From NCBI GenBank assembly GCA_964639765.1, contig CAZXEN010000007.1:1-64000 (forward strand): a DNA stretch of 64,000 bases, written 5' to 3'. Origin of the DNA: Scybalousia_A sp964639765. GTDB taxonomy: Bacteria > Bacteroidota > Bacteroidia > Bacteroidales > P3. The notes under the pieces are model-generated. The model was not told the origin of the DNA and did not search any database. It saw only the letters and a program-made list of their open reading frames with translations. Each line of letters opens with the position of its first letter. The first letter of the stretch is position 1. The position numbers and the translations under genes are program-made. Positions 1-8,749 of this stretch are shown in pieces.

Positions 1-262
1 CGTTCGACCCCTATTTAATAGTTAAAATCAATCATTATGTATTTTATATATTTTTTCTTTATTTGCCCGAACGAACGACGGAATTCCCTATAGGGGGAGC
101 GTTCGTTCGACCCCTATTTAATAGTTAAAATTAAGCATCATATATTTTTATATTTTTTCTTTATTTGCCCGAACGAACGACGGAATTCCCTATAGGGGGA
201 ACGTTCGTTCGACCCCTATTTAATATTAAAATCAATCATTATGTATTTTATATATTTTTTCT
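1..262. repeat. Tandem 103-base repeat with internal palindrome
   Basis: Two full units (1-103 and 104-205, the second 102 bases) and a partial third (206-262) follow one another. Each unit has an AT-rich stretch and then an imperfect palindrome. The palindrome has outer arms GAACGAACG and CGTTCGTTC (69-77 with 100-108; 171-179 with 202-210) around an inner TCCC-TATA-GGGGGA. The units differ at only a few bases, mostly in the AT-rich part. No protein is encoded here. The function is unknown; a protein-binding site, a cruciform or a decayed mobile repeat are all possible. The array may extend to the left of the window. Confidence 0.9.
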
Positions 263-509
263 AAAAGAAAGAAGATACGTTTTATCTTAAATATCTATAC
301 AGTAAATAATATTCACACGAAAATATTTTATGTTTTTTTATAAAATAAATTCCGTTTTTTTTCATTATTTCAAAAAATTTTATTATATTACCCAAATTCC
401 CATAGAAGACAGAAAAAAATAGAAATTCGTTCGCCAGACAGATAAAATAGTAAAATGATTTAAAATGCAGTTAATCAATATATTAATCTTTAATACACTT
501 TTAACAAAG

Positions 510-557
510 GGGCGAACGAACGTTCCCCCTATAGGGAAAACCGTCGTTCGTTCGACC
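510..557 (-). repeat. Inverted solo copy of the palindrome
   Basis: This stretch is the reverse complement of the palindromic core in the tandem array at 1-262, again with arms CGAACGAACG and CGTTCGTTCG around a CCCTATAGGG-like centre. The AT-rich spacer of the 103-base unit is missing, so the palindrome itself is the conserved part. It differs from the array copies by two or three bases next to the centre. Confidence 0.85.
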
Positions 558-640
558 CTATGTTCTAAATAGCTTTTTTGTTTTTATAGGCTAAATATTT
601 TTTCAGATTTAAACCTTTCTGACAAAACCTCTCCTCTGTA

Positions 641-698
641 CGTTTTCATCAAGATTTAAAGGAAAAACATCAACTCTTTACACAAAAAATATCAAGAC
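641..698. repeat. Dispersed repeat family, copy 1 (degenerate)
   Basis: It contains the words ATCAACTCTTT and ATCAAGACTTTT separated by a run of A. The same words recur around 20013-20120, 38759-38842 and 61820-61925. This copy has no strong inverted arms and looks like a worn member of the family. Confidence 0.5.
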
Positions 699-868
699 TT
701 TTGCAGAATTGAAAATAATTAGGGAATTTTCGTTTTTGAGCGAAGAATTTATTTATAATTGCTTTGTAATATATCTTGTCTTTCATTTAATGTCAACGAT
801 ATTATTAGATTTCTATAAAGATTTTCTTTCAAGAATATGCGGATATCCTATGAAGTATCATCCTCTGT

Positions 869-1084
869 ATGGAGAAAAATAGCCACGATAGGGATTATAT
901 CGGTCAGCATTGGAATATGATTTCAGAATATGAAATGCTATATAGGCAATATAGAGGACTTACGATAAGTAAAGAGATTAGAGGTAAGGAGTGTTATAGG
1001 AGAATATTTTTTGCGGCATTACATGTAATTAATACTTATAATTATAATAATAGGAAAGCGAGAGACAATATAAAGAAGAACTGA
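869..1084 (+). CDS. Doubtful small ORF, 71 residues
   Basis: A 71-residue reading frame rich in Tyr, Arg and Asn, with no family I recognise, no signal peptide and no membrane segment. It has no clear upstream promoter. In its favour, a candidate terminator hairpin (1079-1128) begins at its stop codon. Against it are the AT-rich, repeat-laden surroundings and the low-complexity C-terminus. It may be a chance frame or the remains of a longer gene. Confidence 0.25.
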   Translation: MEKNSHDRDYIGQHWNMISEYEMLYRQYRGLTISKEIRGKECYRRIFFAALHVINTYNYNNRKARDNIKKN

Positions 1085-1128
1085 TAACAAAGTTTATGAA
1101 AAGCGTAAAATATTAATCAGTTTTTTTT
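1079..1128 (+). terminator. Candidate terminator after the small ORF
   Basis: AACTGAT (1079-1085) can pair with ATCAGTT (1116-1122), and a run of eight T (1121-1128) follows. The loop is about 30 bases, so the stem is weak. The T-run also encodes the Lys-Lys near the C-terminus of cutC on the other strand. Confidence 0.3.
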
Positions 1129-1874
1129 AATGCTTCTTTTACTTTTTTTATTTCTTCTTCTGAGGCGATGCTGATGGAGTATTCATCAAAATCGTTTCCA
1201 CCCATAGAAACTACAGGATGACGAAATTTCATTTTGCTATCTATGCTGGTTTTAGCAGAAAGATGAAAATTATTAACATTTGTTTCTTCTTTCAGACGAG
1301 AAATATTATTGGAATTTACTCCAGAGCCTATCATTATTTCTATTTGAGAACCAAACGATTGTTGTATTCTTTTTATATTTTCTATGCCATCAATAGCTTT
1401 GTTTGCTGCACCGGAAGTAAGTATTCTTGTTGCTCCGCAATCTATAATATCTTGTACAGACTGATAGTAATCTTTGCTTACATCTATTGCTCTATGAAAG
1501 CATATATCCAAGGGTTTTGCTATTTCTATCAGAGTTTTTGTACGTTCTTTATCAATGCTTCCATCACTGTTTAAAATACCGAAAACCACACCTTTTACAC
1601 CTATTTTTTTACATAATGATATGTCTTCTTTCATTAGTTGAAACTCTATATCATTGTAAAGAAAATCACCGCCTCTTGGACGAATCATAACCATTGTGTC
1701 TATATCAAGATGTTCTTTTGCATAAACAATAGTGGAGTAGGAGGGTGTTGTACCTCCTTCCATTTGATTATCACAAAGTTCTACTCTGTCTGCTCCTGCT
1801 GTTTGTGCTACAAGACAAGAATCTATGGAATAAGTGCATATTTCCAAATACTGTTTTTCTACTTTCTTAACCAT
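1113..1874 (-). CDS. cutC: CutC family protein
   Basis: A 253-residue protein matching the CutC family, a TIM-barrel fold long annotated as copper homeostasis; the biochemical role is poorly established. Family features are the N-terminal LEICTYSIDSCLVAQTAGAD segment, the GGTTPS motif, MIRPRGGDF, FHRAID and ILTSGA. Its length is normal for the family. It is the last gene of a minus-strand group: its start overlaps the end of the upstream nuclease gene by 16 bases, which suggests translational coupling. No promoter of its own is visible. Confidence 0.93.
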   Translation of the reverse strand: MVKKVEKQYLEICTYSIDSCLVAQTAGADRVELCDNQMEGGTTPSYSTIVYAKEHLDIDTMVMIRPRGGDFLYNDIEFQLMKEDISLCKKIGVKGVVFGILNSDGSIDKERTKTLIEIAKPLDICFHRAIDVSKDYYQSVQDIIDCGATRILTSGAANKAIDGIENIKRIQQSFGSQIEIMIGSGVNSNNISRLKEETNVNNFHLSAKTSIDSKMKFRHPVVSMGGNDFDEYSISIASEEEIKKVKEALKKTD

Positions 1875-2677
1875 ATTTTCAGATTGCTTTGTGCTTCTAT
1901 TTCGTTTTCAATGTTGTCGTCCAAGAAAGGGAAAAAGTCAATGCCTGTTATCTGTTCTATCTCATCAACGGTACGAACATATTTTTCTGTTTTTAATTTT
2001 GTTGATGTATTTTCACATATAAAACCTATTGCTTTTGGTTCTGGTGTCATACACAAGATAACTTTGAAAAAAGCATCGGGAACAGCCACGTTGTTTTTTC
2101 CTATGCTTTTGTGATTTTTTCCCAAAACAGGACCACAGACAATGTATATTTCGCCAAACTTTTTTGCCCATTGTCTTGAAAGGGATTCTATTTTTTCCCA
2201 ACTTCCCCCGTTCAAATCCATATTTTGCGGACAAATATTTGTCAAAAGGAAAGACTCATACATAGCCTGCTTACTCCATTTTGCATCTCCTGCAGGATAC
2301 ATGTGGCCTCTTGACCAACCACTTTTTTTGTAATCATTCAGAGTAGCACGAGGAGAAGCCACTTCGGTATCTTCTCTGAAAGCATTGGAAGAGTTTCGTT
2401 TCAATTGTCCGTTTGTATGTTTTTTTGTTAGTTTCCACGCCACCCAATTGGGTATTTTCTTATCTTTATTGTAAGAAACCGTGTAAGCATAGCGATGTAA
2501 TATCTGTTCTGGTCTGTCTGTCAGGGTAGAACAAAAACTTATCGTATCAGCAACATTGCTTTGGGAGGCTGTTTGCTGATAGTTTTCTGTCTCTTCAGGA
2601 GCTTTGGTGGCAAAAACACAAGCCGCACAAACCACCATCAAAATACTTATTATAAGTATTTTTATATTATTTTTCAT
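1859..2677 (-). CDS. Exported DNA/RNA non-specific endonuclease
   Basis: A 272-residue protein of the NUC (Serratia-type, beta-beta-alpha-metal) endonuclease family. SRGH at residues 122-125 corresponds to the DRGH active-site motif; His125 would be the general base. The following NICPQNMDLNGGSWEKIE stretch carries the metal-ligand Asn. Residues 1-23 form a hydrophobic export signal; Cys20 in VCAAC could be a lipoprotein site, though the lipobox is not canonical. The protein probably acts in the periplasm or at the cell surface, degrading nucleic acid for nutrition. It lies 14 bases after tyrS and overlaps cutC. Confidence 0.9.
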   Translation of the reverse strand: MKNNIKILIISILMVVCAACVFATKAPEETENYQQTASQSNVADTISFCSTLTDRPEQILHRYAYTVSYNKDKKIPNWVAWKLTKKHTNGQLKRNSSNAFREDTEVASPRATLNDYKKSGWSRGHMYPAGDAKWSKQAMYESFLLTNICPQNMDLNGGSWEKIESLSRQWAKKFGEIYIVCGPVLGKNHKSIGKNNVAVPDAFFKVILCMTPEPKAIGFICENTSTKLKTEKYVRTVDEIEQITGIDFFPFLDDNIENEIEAQSNLKIWLRK

Positions 2678-2691
2678 TGTCTTCTTTTAGG

Positions 2692-3972
2692 TTATTCTAT
2701 AACAATGATGTAGTAGTTTTTCTTTCCTCTTTGTACCAGAATATACTTGTTATTCAGTAGGCAGGAAGAGTCTGCTACGTAATCTTCTTTTATTTTTTCC
2801 TTGTTAATAGACAAGGAGTTTTCTTTCAATGCTCTGCGTACTTCGCCTTTTGAACCAAGCACCTGAGTTTTTTCTGCCAAGAGGTCTATCACTCCTATTT
2901 TGTTTTCTATGTCTGTCTTGGAAACCTTGAACTGCGGCACTCCGTCAAAGACACTTAAAAATGTTTGTTCATCAAGTTTTTTTAGAGTTTCTGTTGTACC
3001 TTTTCCGAACAGAATTTGTGAGGCTTCTATGGCAGCATTATAGTCTTCTTCGCTATGTACTTTTATTGTAATATCCTTTGCCAAGGCTTTTTGAAGTATT
3101 CTTTGGGAAGGGTCTTGATTGTGCTGTTTTTCCAATTCAAGTATTTCCTCTTCTGTCTTTAATGTAAAGATTCTTATAAATCTTGCAGCGTCTTCGTCAG
3201 AAAGATTCAACCAGAACTGATAGAAAGAATAAGGAGAGGTCTTTTCTCTGTCAAGCCAAACGTTGCCTTTTTCTGTTTTACCGAATTTCTTTCCGTCTGC
3301 CTTGGTTATCAAAGGGCATGTTATAGCATAGGCTTCCTTGTCAAGAGTTCTGCGTATCAGTTCTGTACCTGTGGTGATGTTGCCCCATTGGTCAGAGCCT
3401 CCCATTTGCAGTTTGCAGTCGTAGTTTTGATACAGATAAAGGAAGTCATATCCCTGCATAAGCTGATAGGAGAACTCAGTGAAAGAAATTCCTGTTTCTA
3501 TTCTTTTCTTCACACTGTCTTTTGCCATCATGTAGTTGACAGTTATGTGCTTTCCTATATCGCGTATGAAGTCTATAAAACTCCAGTCTTTCATCCAGTC
3601 ATAGTTGTTGAGAATTTGAGCATGGTTAGGTTTTGAATCATCAAAATCAAGGAACTTTTCCAATTGTTTTCTTATGCATTCTTGGTTGTGACGTATGGTT
3701 TCTGGTGTCAGCAGGACTCTTTCCTGACTTTTGAAGCTTGGGTCTCCAATCATACCTGTTGCACCTCCCAAGACAACCAAAGGCCTGTGACCACAAGCTT
3801 GAAAATGAGTCAGTATCATTATGCTTACCAAGTGTCCTATATGCAGACTGTCTGCCGTAGGGTCTATGCCAACGTATGCAGTAGCCATACCTTTTTTCAG
3901 TTCTTCTTCAGTTTCGGGCATTATGGTGTGAATCATATTTCTCCACCTTAATTCTGCTACAAAATCTTTCAT
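2692..3972 (-). CDS. tyrS: Tyrosyl-tRNA synthetase
   Basis: A 426-residue class I aminoacyl-tRNA synthetase that charges tRNA-Tyr. Visible are the HIGH motif (HIGHL, about residues 42-46), the tyrosine-binding YQLMQGYDFLYLY and GGSDQWGNI motifs, and KFGKT as the KMSKS-type loop. A C-terminal S4-like RNA-binding domain follows (about residues 360-426, with VRRALKENSLSINKEK). The length is normal for a bacterial TyrS. A TAACTTTG -7 element lies 33 bases upstream (4006-4013). The nuclease and cutC genes follow closely and are probably co-transcribed. Confidence 0.97.
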   Translation of the reverse strand: MKDFVAELRWRNMIHTIMPETEEELKKGMATAYVGIDPTADSLHIGHLVSIMILTHFQACGHRPLVVLGGATGMIGDPSFKSQERVLLTPETIRHNQECIRKQLEKFLDFDDSKPNHAQILNNYDWMKDWSFIDFIRDIGKHITVNYMMAKDSVKKRIETGISFTEFSYQLMQGYDFLYLYQNYDCKLQMGGSDQWGNITTGTELIRRTLDKEAYAITCPLITKADGKKFGKTEKGNVWLDREKTSPYSFYQFWLNLSDEDAARFIRIFTLKTEEEILELEKQHNQDPSQRILQKALAKDITIKVHSEEDYNAAIEASQILFGKGTTETLKKLDEQTFLSVFDGVPQFKVSKTDIENKIGVIDLLAEKTQVLGSKGEVRRALKENSLSINKEKIKEDYVADSSCLLNNKYILVQRGKKNYYIIVIE

Positions 3973-4005
3973 CTATTTATGTGTTATATATTGTTATACG
4001 GGTTG

Positions 4006-4013
4006 CAAAGTTA
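4006..4013 (-). promoter_or_regulatory. Promoter -7 element for tyrS
   Basis: On the minus strand this reads TAACTTTG followed by CA, matching the Bacteroidota TAnnTTTG element. I found no clear TTTG at -33. It is placed 33 bases before the tyrS start. Confidence 0.6.
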
Positions 4014-4053
4014 CTACTTTTGAAAAATAAATTTGCAATTTTTTATAAAAAAG

Positions 4054-4084
4054 TTTGGCAGGTAATATTTTTGTTATAATTTTG
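4054..4084 (+). promoter_or_regulatory. Promoter for the TonB-dependent receptor
   Basis: TTTG (4054-4057), 19 bases, then TAATTTTG (4077-4084) and CAG. This is a full match to the Bacteroidota housekeeping promoter. It leaves a leader of about 48 bases before the start codon at 4140. Confidence 0.85.
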
Positions 4085-4139
4085 CAGTGTAATACTACAC
4101 TATTACACTAATAAAGTAATACAACTAAATATTAAAGAT

Positions 4140-6605
4140 ATGAACACAAAGAAAAGTTTTGCAGTTATGTTTATACTGCTTTTAGGAGTGCTGACGACAA
4201 ATGCACAACAAATGGTAAAGGGAACAGTCATAGATGCTAAGACTTCAGAGCCTGTGGCTTTTTGTAATGTTATGCTTTACGCCGACACAACATCTGATGC
4301 CGCTTTGCTTGGAGGAGGGGTGTCCAATGAAAGAGGAGAATATGCAATAGCCTACAACAAACAGGCAAAGTTTATTACCTTTTCGTTCATAGGATATAAA
4401 ACCACTTCATTTTCTGTTGTGAATAATTCCAAACGAGTAAAGGATACACTATATATTAACACCGTGTCTTTGAAAACAGAGAGTGAAACATTAAGCACAA
4501 TAGAAATTTTTGCACAACAAAAACGTTTTGAAATGACTAACGACGGAGTGGCTATGAATGTTGATGCAGATGTGTCTTCTTCCACAGCCAATGCTTTTGA
4601 ACTTCTAAGAAAAGTACCTGGAGTTGTTATTGACAAAGACGAAAACATACAGCTCAATGGCAAAAGCGGAATACTTTTCCAGTTTGACGGAAGGGATATA
4701 CGTGTTCCTTATTCTGCTATGAAAAGTATACTTAAAGCCATGTCGCCTTCTGATATAGAAAAAATAGAAACAATCAGCAATCCGTCGGCTAAGTATGAAG
4801 CTGAAGGCACAGCTGGTATCATAAACATAAAAATGGCAAAACATGAATCTCTTGGCTGGTCTGGTGAAGCAAATCTTTGGTCTGCCTACGCCAATGAATG
4901 GAAACACAACGAAGGACTTAACCTTAATTACGTGAATGACAGATGGACTGTCAATTCTTCTCTTTCTTATAACCGTTGGGCAGGAGAAACAAATATGGAA
5001 AACACAACATTTGTTTTTACTAATCCCACTACACGAATGAAGACAGATAAAGTAACCAATGATTTTGATTATCGCGGATACAATGGAAGTCTTTCTACAG
5101 ACTATAAGATTAATGATAAAAGTTCTATAGGAGCTATGTTTTCCATCAATGGGAATAACCGTCCGAAAATTGACAATCCTTTAACCAAAACCCGTATATC
5201 AACCTTCCCATATAATGTTGTGGATTCTGCTTATACAAATTACGGAGTAGAACACGGGAAAGGCAGAAACATAGTTGCAAATCTCTGGTATTCTCATAAA
5301 ATAGACTCTATAGGTGGACAATATTCCATTACTTTGGATTATGATAACAACAAATCCAAAGACTATTGTTTTGACGAAGCACAATATTATAACGGGGATT
5401 TCCTTACCCTTATGGAAACAGGTTCAGACCGAGACTCCACCAAGAATAACTATAATACCTACTCTCTAAAGTTTGACCTCATAAAGCCTCTTAATTCCCG
5501 TATGTCCATAGAGACTGGAGCAAAGTCCCGAATGACTAAAGTGGATAATGATTTTATCTGTTACGAAGATGGAGTGTATAATGTAGGAACTTCAAACCAT
5601 TTGAACTATACAGAAAATGTCAATGCCCTGTATGCTTCTTTTTCCGACAAGCTTTCCGACAGGCTTTCCCTTCGTTTAGGTATCAGGGCAGAGCATACTC
5701 ATACAAACATAAAACAAAAGGTCAATAATTCAGAAAAAACCAAAGACTATATAGATATTTTCCCAAATATTAACCTTAACTACAGGGTAGGGGATATGGA
5801 TAATCTTACTCTTGTATATTCCTACAGAATCACACGTCCAGAATACAACTCAATGAATCCGTTTGTTGAAAAAGAAAATGAATATCTTTACAAATCCGGC
5901 AACCCAGACTTGAAACCACAATACACACACAGCATCAACCTTTCATACGCTTTCCATTATTTCCTTTTCCTTACAGCTTCCTACGATTACACCACAGACG
6001 TAATCAACGAAACACGCTATCTTCGTCCTGCTTCTCTTATATTTGATGAAAAACCTTATAATCTTGGTCATTCACAAAATGCATCTTTGGGTTTGAGTAC
6101 TTCTCTTCCTTTGGGCAAGCATCTTGAATGGACTATATGGATGCAAGGTACATATATGCAGACAAAAGTTGATGACCCGTTGCTAAAAGTCAATATAGAC
6201 AGACTTGGATTTATGACTTGGCAGTCTATGAGAATGGACTTCTTCTTAAAAACCAAACTTACTCTTTCTGCTTTCTATATGACAGGAGGTTCACAAGGCA
6301 CCTATTCTTTCGGAGATATGTTCTCGTTTGATATAAATCTCAGCAGAGAATTTCTTAACAAGACACTTAAAGCCTCTGTTGGTGTGGGACAACTTCCTAA
6401 ACGTACCTTCCACATGGATATGAAAACCGACAATATGCGTATGAAAAACAATATAGTTTGGCAATATCCTATGGTTTCTGCTTCTCTTTCTTACTCATTC
6501 GGAAAGAAGGCAAACAACAATACCCTTCAACGTATCAAGAACAACGACATGGAAGACCGTACAGGAGGTGAAAAATCTATTGGTCAAGGTCAAAACAGAC
6601 AATAA
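4140..6605 (+). CDS. TonB-dependent receptor-type outer-membrane protein
   Basis: An 821-residue outer-membrane protein. Residues 1-22 are a signal peptide. A carboxypeptidase-regulatory-like beta domain follows (about 25-105), then a plug domain (about 120-230) and a long C-terminal barrel of the OMP_b-brl_3 type rich in alternating aromatic strands. The barrel motif SGNPDLKPQ is typical of this receptor group. The substrate cannot be read from sequence. No SusD partner is adjacent, so it is not a standard polysaccharide-uptake pair. It has its own strong promoter and is followed by an inverted repeat that may end transcription. Confidence 0.9.
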   Translation: MNTKKSFAVMFILLLGVLTTNAQQMVKGTVIDAKTSEPVAFCNVMLYADTTSDAALLGGGVSNERGEYAIAYNKQAKFITFSFIGYKTTSFSVVNNSKRVKDTLYINTVSLKTESETLSTIEIFAQQKRFEMTNDGVAMNVDADVSSSTANAFELLRKVPGVVIDKDENIQLNGKSGILFQFDGRDIRVPYSAMKSILKAMSPSDIEKIETISNPSAKYEAEGTAGIINIKMAKHESLGWSGEANLWSAYANEWKHNEGLNLNYVNDRWTVNSSLSYNRWAGETNMENTTFVFTNPTTRMKTDKVTNDFDYRGYNGSLSTDYKINDKSSIGAMFSINGNNRPKIDNPLTKTRISTFPYNVVDSAYTNYGVEHGKGRNIVANLWYSHKIDSIGGQYSITLDYDNNKSKDYCFDEAQYYNGDFLTLMETGSDRDSTKNNYNTYSLKFDLIKPLNSRMSIETGAKSRMTKVDNDFICYEDGVYNVGTSNHLNYTENVNALYASFSDKLSDRLSLRLGIRAEHTHTNIKQKVNNSEKTKDYIDIFPNINLNYRVGDMDNLTLVYSYRITRPEYNSMNPFVEKENEYLYKSGNPDLKPQYTHSINLSYAFHYFLFLTASYDYTTDVINETRYLRPASLIFDEKPYNLGHSQNASLGLSTSLPLGKHLEWTIWMQGTYMQTKVDDPLLKVNIDRLGFMTWQSMRMDFFLKTKLTLSAFYMTGGSQGTYSFGDMFSFDINLSREFLNKTLKASVGVGQLPKRTFHMDMKTDNMRMKNNIVWQYPMVSASLSYSFGKKANNNTLQRIKNNDMEDRTGGEKSIGQGQNRQ

Positions 6606-6617
6606 TCAAATTATTAT

Positions 6618-6700
6618 CTGAAAAAACGAAGAGTTTATACCAAAAAGTCTTCGTTTTAGAAAATAAAAACGAGGATTTTGTAAACTAAAACGAAGACTTT
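6618..6700. repeat. Dispersed repeat family, copy 2 (perfect 16-base arms)
   Basis: AAAGTCTTCGTTTTAG (6644-6659) and CTAAAACGAAGACTTT (6685-6700) are perfect inverted arms around 25 AT-rich bases. A further AAAACGAAGAG word lies just upstream (6622-6632). The arms contain the AAGTCTTCGTTTT word shared with the copy at 38759. It sits between the receptor gene and the ABC transporter and could act as a terminator for the former. Confidence 0.85.
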
Positions 6701-6734
6701 ACAAATAAAGACAGAGATTTAAATTTATAAAACT

Positions 6735-7586
6735 ATGATAGAGATAAAAAATTTGTCGTTCTTTTACAAGAAGAACAAGATGATTTTGGACGACATCAGT
6801 TGTAATCTGCAGGCAGGAAAAATCTATGGACTGCTTGGCAAGAACGGGGTAGGCAAGACAACGCTTCTGCACCTTATAGCAGGATTGAAGTTCCCTAAAC
6901 TCGGCACAATAGAAATAGATGGCCAGATACCTCAAAAACGAAGTGTGGATTTTCTCAAAGGAGTCTTCTTTCTTAATGAGGAAATGCCTGATTGTGAGTT
7001 TTCAATAGAGAAATTTGAGAAATACAACTCTGTTTTTTATCCAGATTTCTCTGCAGAGGATTTCCATTCATACCTTCAAGAGTTTGAGATAGAGGACAGG
7101 ACACAGAAACTTGGCAAACTTTCTTTCGGTACCAAGAAGAAAGTGTATATAGCTTTCGGTCTTGCGTGCAATACCAAGCTGATACTTCTTGACGAACCTA
7201 CAAACGGTCTGGATATTCCAAGCAAATCTGCTTTCAGAAAGATAGTTATGCGTGCTATGACAGAGGATAAAACCATGATAATCTCCACTCATCAGGCAAG
7301 AGATTTGCAAAATATCTTGGACAGTATTTTTATTCTTGACAAAACAAAAGTTCTCCTGAATGCAGATGGCGAGGAAATAACCAAAAAACTATGGTTCGGC
7401 ATAGAAGAACAAGTATCCGTAACGGACAAAGTCCTTTATCAGGAAGACAATGTTGCAGGTATAGCTGTTGTAAAAGAGAATAAGAACGGAGAAGAGAGTA
7501 ATCTGGATGTGGAAATGTTGTTTAATGCAGCATTTTTGAATAGAAATTTATTTAATGAACTGTTTAATAACAAGGAGGATAAATAA
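6735..7586 (+). CDS. ABC transporter ATP-binding protein
   Basis: A 283-residue ABC ATPase, probably of an exporter. It has Walker A (GLLGKNGVGKTTLL, about 33-46), the signature LSFGT, Walker B with D-loop (LILLDEPTNGLD) and the switch His in STHQ. About 70 residues follow the core and may contact the partner. The next gene is a membrane protein and the third a GntR regulator, giving an arrangement like the YtrA/YtrB type of ABC systems. The substrate is unknown. Confidence 0.93.
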   Translation: MIEIKNLSFFYKKNKMILDDISCNLQAGKIYGLLGKNGVGKTTLLHLIAGLKFPKLGTIEIDGQIPQKRSVDFLKGVFFLNEEMPDCEFSIEKFEKYNSVFYPDFSAEDFHSYLQEFEIEDRTQKLGKLSFGTKKKVYIAFGLACNTKLILLDEPTNGLDIPSKSAFRKIVMRAMTEDKTMIISTHQARDLQNILDSIFILDKTKVLLNADGEEITKKLWFGIEEQVSVTDKVLYQEDNVAGIAVVKENKNGEESNLDVEMLFNAAFLNRNLFNELFNNKEDK

Positions 7587-7587
7587 G

Positions 7588-8319
7588 ATGTTTAGTTTTA
7601 GAAGATTTTTTGCCTTGATGAAAAGAGATTTGATGATGAACAAATTTTCTCTTTTGGGTGTTATTGTTATATACATAGGCCTTACAGCCTTGTTGATGAT
7701 TTGTTATAATATTACCATGCCAAATGACAGTACAATAACAGATGTATTTTCTTCTTTTTATCTTTTCTTTTTGATTTCCTGTTCGGTATTGGCATGTGTG
7801 ATTCCTTTTAAGAGCTATGACAAGAAATACAACCGTTCTGAAAGCATACTTTTGCCTGCAAGCATAGAAGAAAAGTTCGTTGTCAATTTTGTTATTGCTT
7901 TTATTATAGTGCCTGTCATAAGTTTCGGGGCAATTTTTATAGGTATGGAGATAGGGCATCTGGTAAACTGGATTAGATTCAGGGAATATGTGCTTTTATA
8001 TGAAGAGACTTTGTATCATTTTACAGAGTCTGGACATTGGATAACAGTTTTTCTTGCAATATCTTTTTCTTTCTTGGGTGCAGTTGTATTCAAGAAGAAC
8101 AAACTTATTAAGACTTGGGCTATAGTTTTTGCTCTTAATGTTTTGCTTATAATAGGTTTAAGTGTGTGGGTTTATTTAAATGCCGATACCATTGAGAAAG
8201 TATATAAGACTTTCTTGCTGGGAAGCATACTTTTTACTTTGTTTGAAATAGCTTTGTATTTGATATGTGCAGCTTGTGTTGTCGGAGCATATCTGAAATT
8301 AAGAAGGGAAAGGAGTTAG
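7588..8319 (+). CDS. ABC transporter membrane subunit
   Basis: A 243-residue integral membrane protein with about six hydrophobic segments, beginning near residues 20-40. I place the start at 7588 because AGGAGG lies 10 bases upstream (7573-7578); an upstream in-frame ATG at 7555 would overlap the ATPase gene and add a non-hydrophobic extension. There is no clear family signature beyond membrane topology. Its role as the permease follows from lying between the ATPase and the GntR gene. Confidence 0.8.
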   Translation: MFSFRRFFALMKRDLMMNKFSLLGVIVIYIGLTALLMICYNITMPNDSTITDVFSSFYLFFLISCSVLACVIPFKSYDKKYNRSESILLPASIEEKFVVNFVIAFIIVPVISFGAIFIGMEIGHLVNWIRFREYVLLYEETLYHFTESGHWITVFLAISFSFLGAVVFKKNKLIKTWAIVFALNVLLIIGLSVWVYLNADTIEKVYKTFLLGSILFTLFEIALYLICAACVVGAYLKLRRERS

Positions 8320-8324
8320 GCTAT

Positions 8325-8669
8325 ATGTTAAAGGATAATACTCCCATATTCATACAGTTGGCAGACAAGATTGCAGACGATATTCTCTCGGGAAGAGTCA
8401 ATGCAGACGAAAGGATTTCCTCTATCAGGGAACTCGCAGCACAGTATGAGGTGAATGTAAATACTGCTGCCAAGGCAATAGAAAGACTGTCTTCAAGCAA
8501 TATTATCTACAACAAAAGAGGTATGGGCTACTATGTGAACAAAGGGGCCAAGGAAGAGATTTCAAACATCAGGAAACAGGATTTCTTTGATAGTTTTCTT
8601 CCTCTGCTGAAAAAGAATATGGAACAGTTAAACATTTCTTTTGAGGAGATAAAACAAAAATTGATGTAA
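8325..8669 (+). CDS. GntR-family regulator (YtrA-like)
   Basis: A 114-residue regulator with an N-terminal GntR winged helix: PIFIQLADKIADDIL, then RISSIRELAAQYEVNVNTAAKAIERL. The C-terminal tail is short, as in the YtrA subfamily, and has no FadR or UTRA ligand domain. The start at 8325 is preceded by AGGAG at 8311-8315; a longer frame from 8265 would run inside the permease gene. It probably controls its own ABC operon. Unusually, the regulator is the last rather than the first gene. Confidence 0.9.
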   Translation: MLKDNTPIFIQLADKIADDILSGRVNADERISSIRELAAQYEVNVNTAAKAIERLSSSNIIYNKRGMGYYVNKGAKEEISNIRKQDFFDSFLPLLKKNMEQLNISFEEIKQKLM

Positions 8670-8749
8670 AAAAATCATACCTGAAGGCTTCTATTTGAGA
8701 AAATGTTTTACTTTTGCTACCTGTTTTAAAAGTAGAGAATAATCCAATT

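Larger units (their letters stand above)
263..868. other. Gene-free AT-rich region
   Basis: About 600 bases with no convincing gene on either strand. It holds the inverted copy of the palindrome (510-557) and a cluster of words from the dispersed repeat family (641-698). The rest is AT-rich sequence with stops in all frames. I saw no clear TAnnTTTG promoter for the small ORF that follows. Confidence 0.7.

Noticed and set aside
1..262. CRISPR array
   Set aside because: The repeat unit is 103 bases and the whole unit is repeated, including the part between palindromes; there are no unique spacers and no cas genes.
6735..8669. Antibiotic-resistance ABC system
   Set aside because: ATPase, permease and GntR are clear, but nothing in the sequence tells the substrate.
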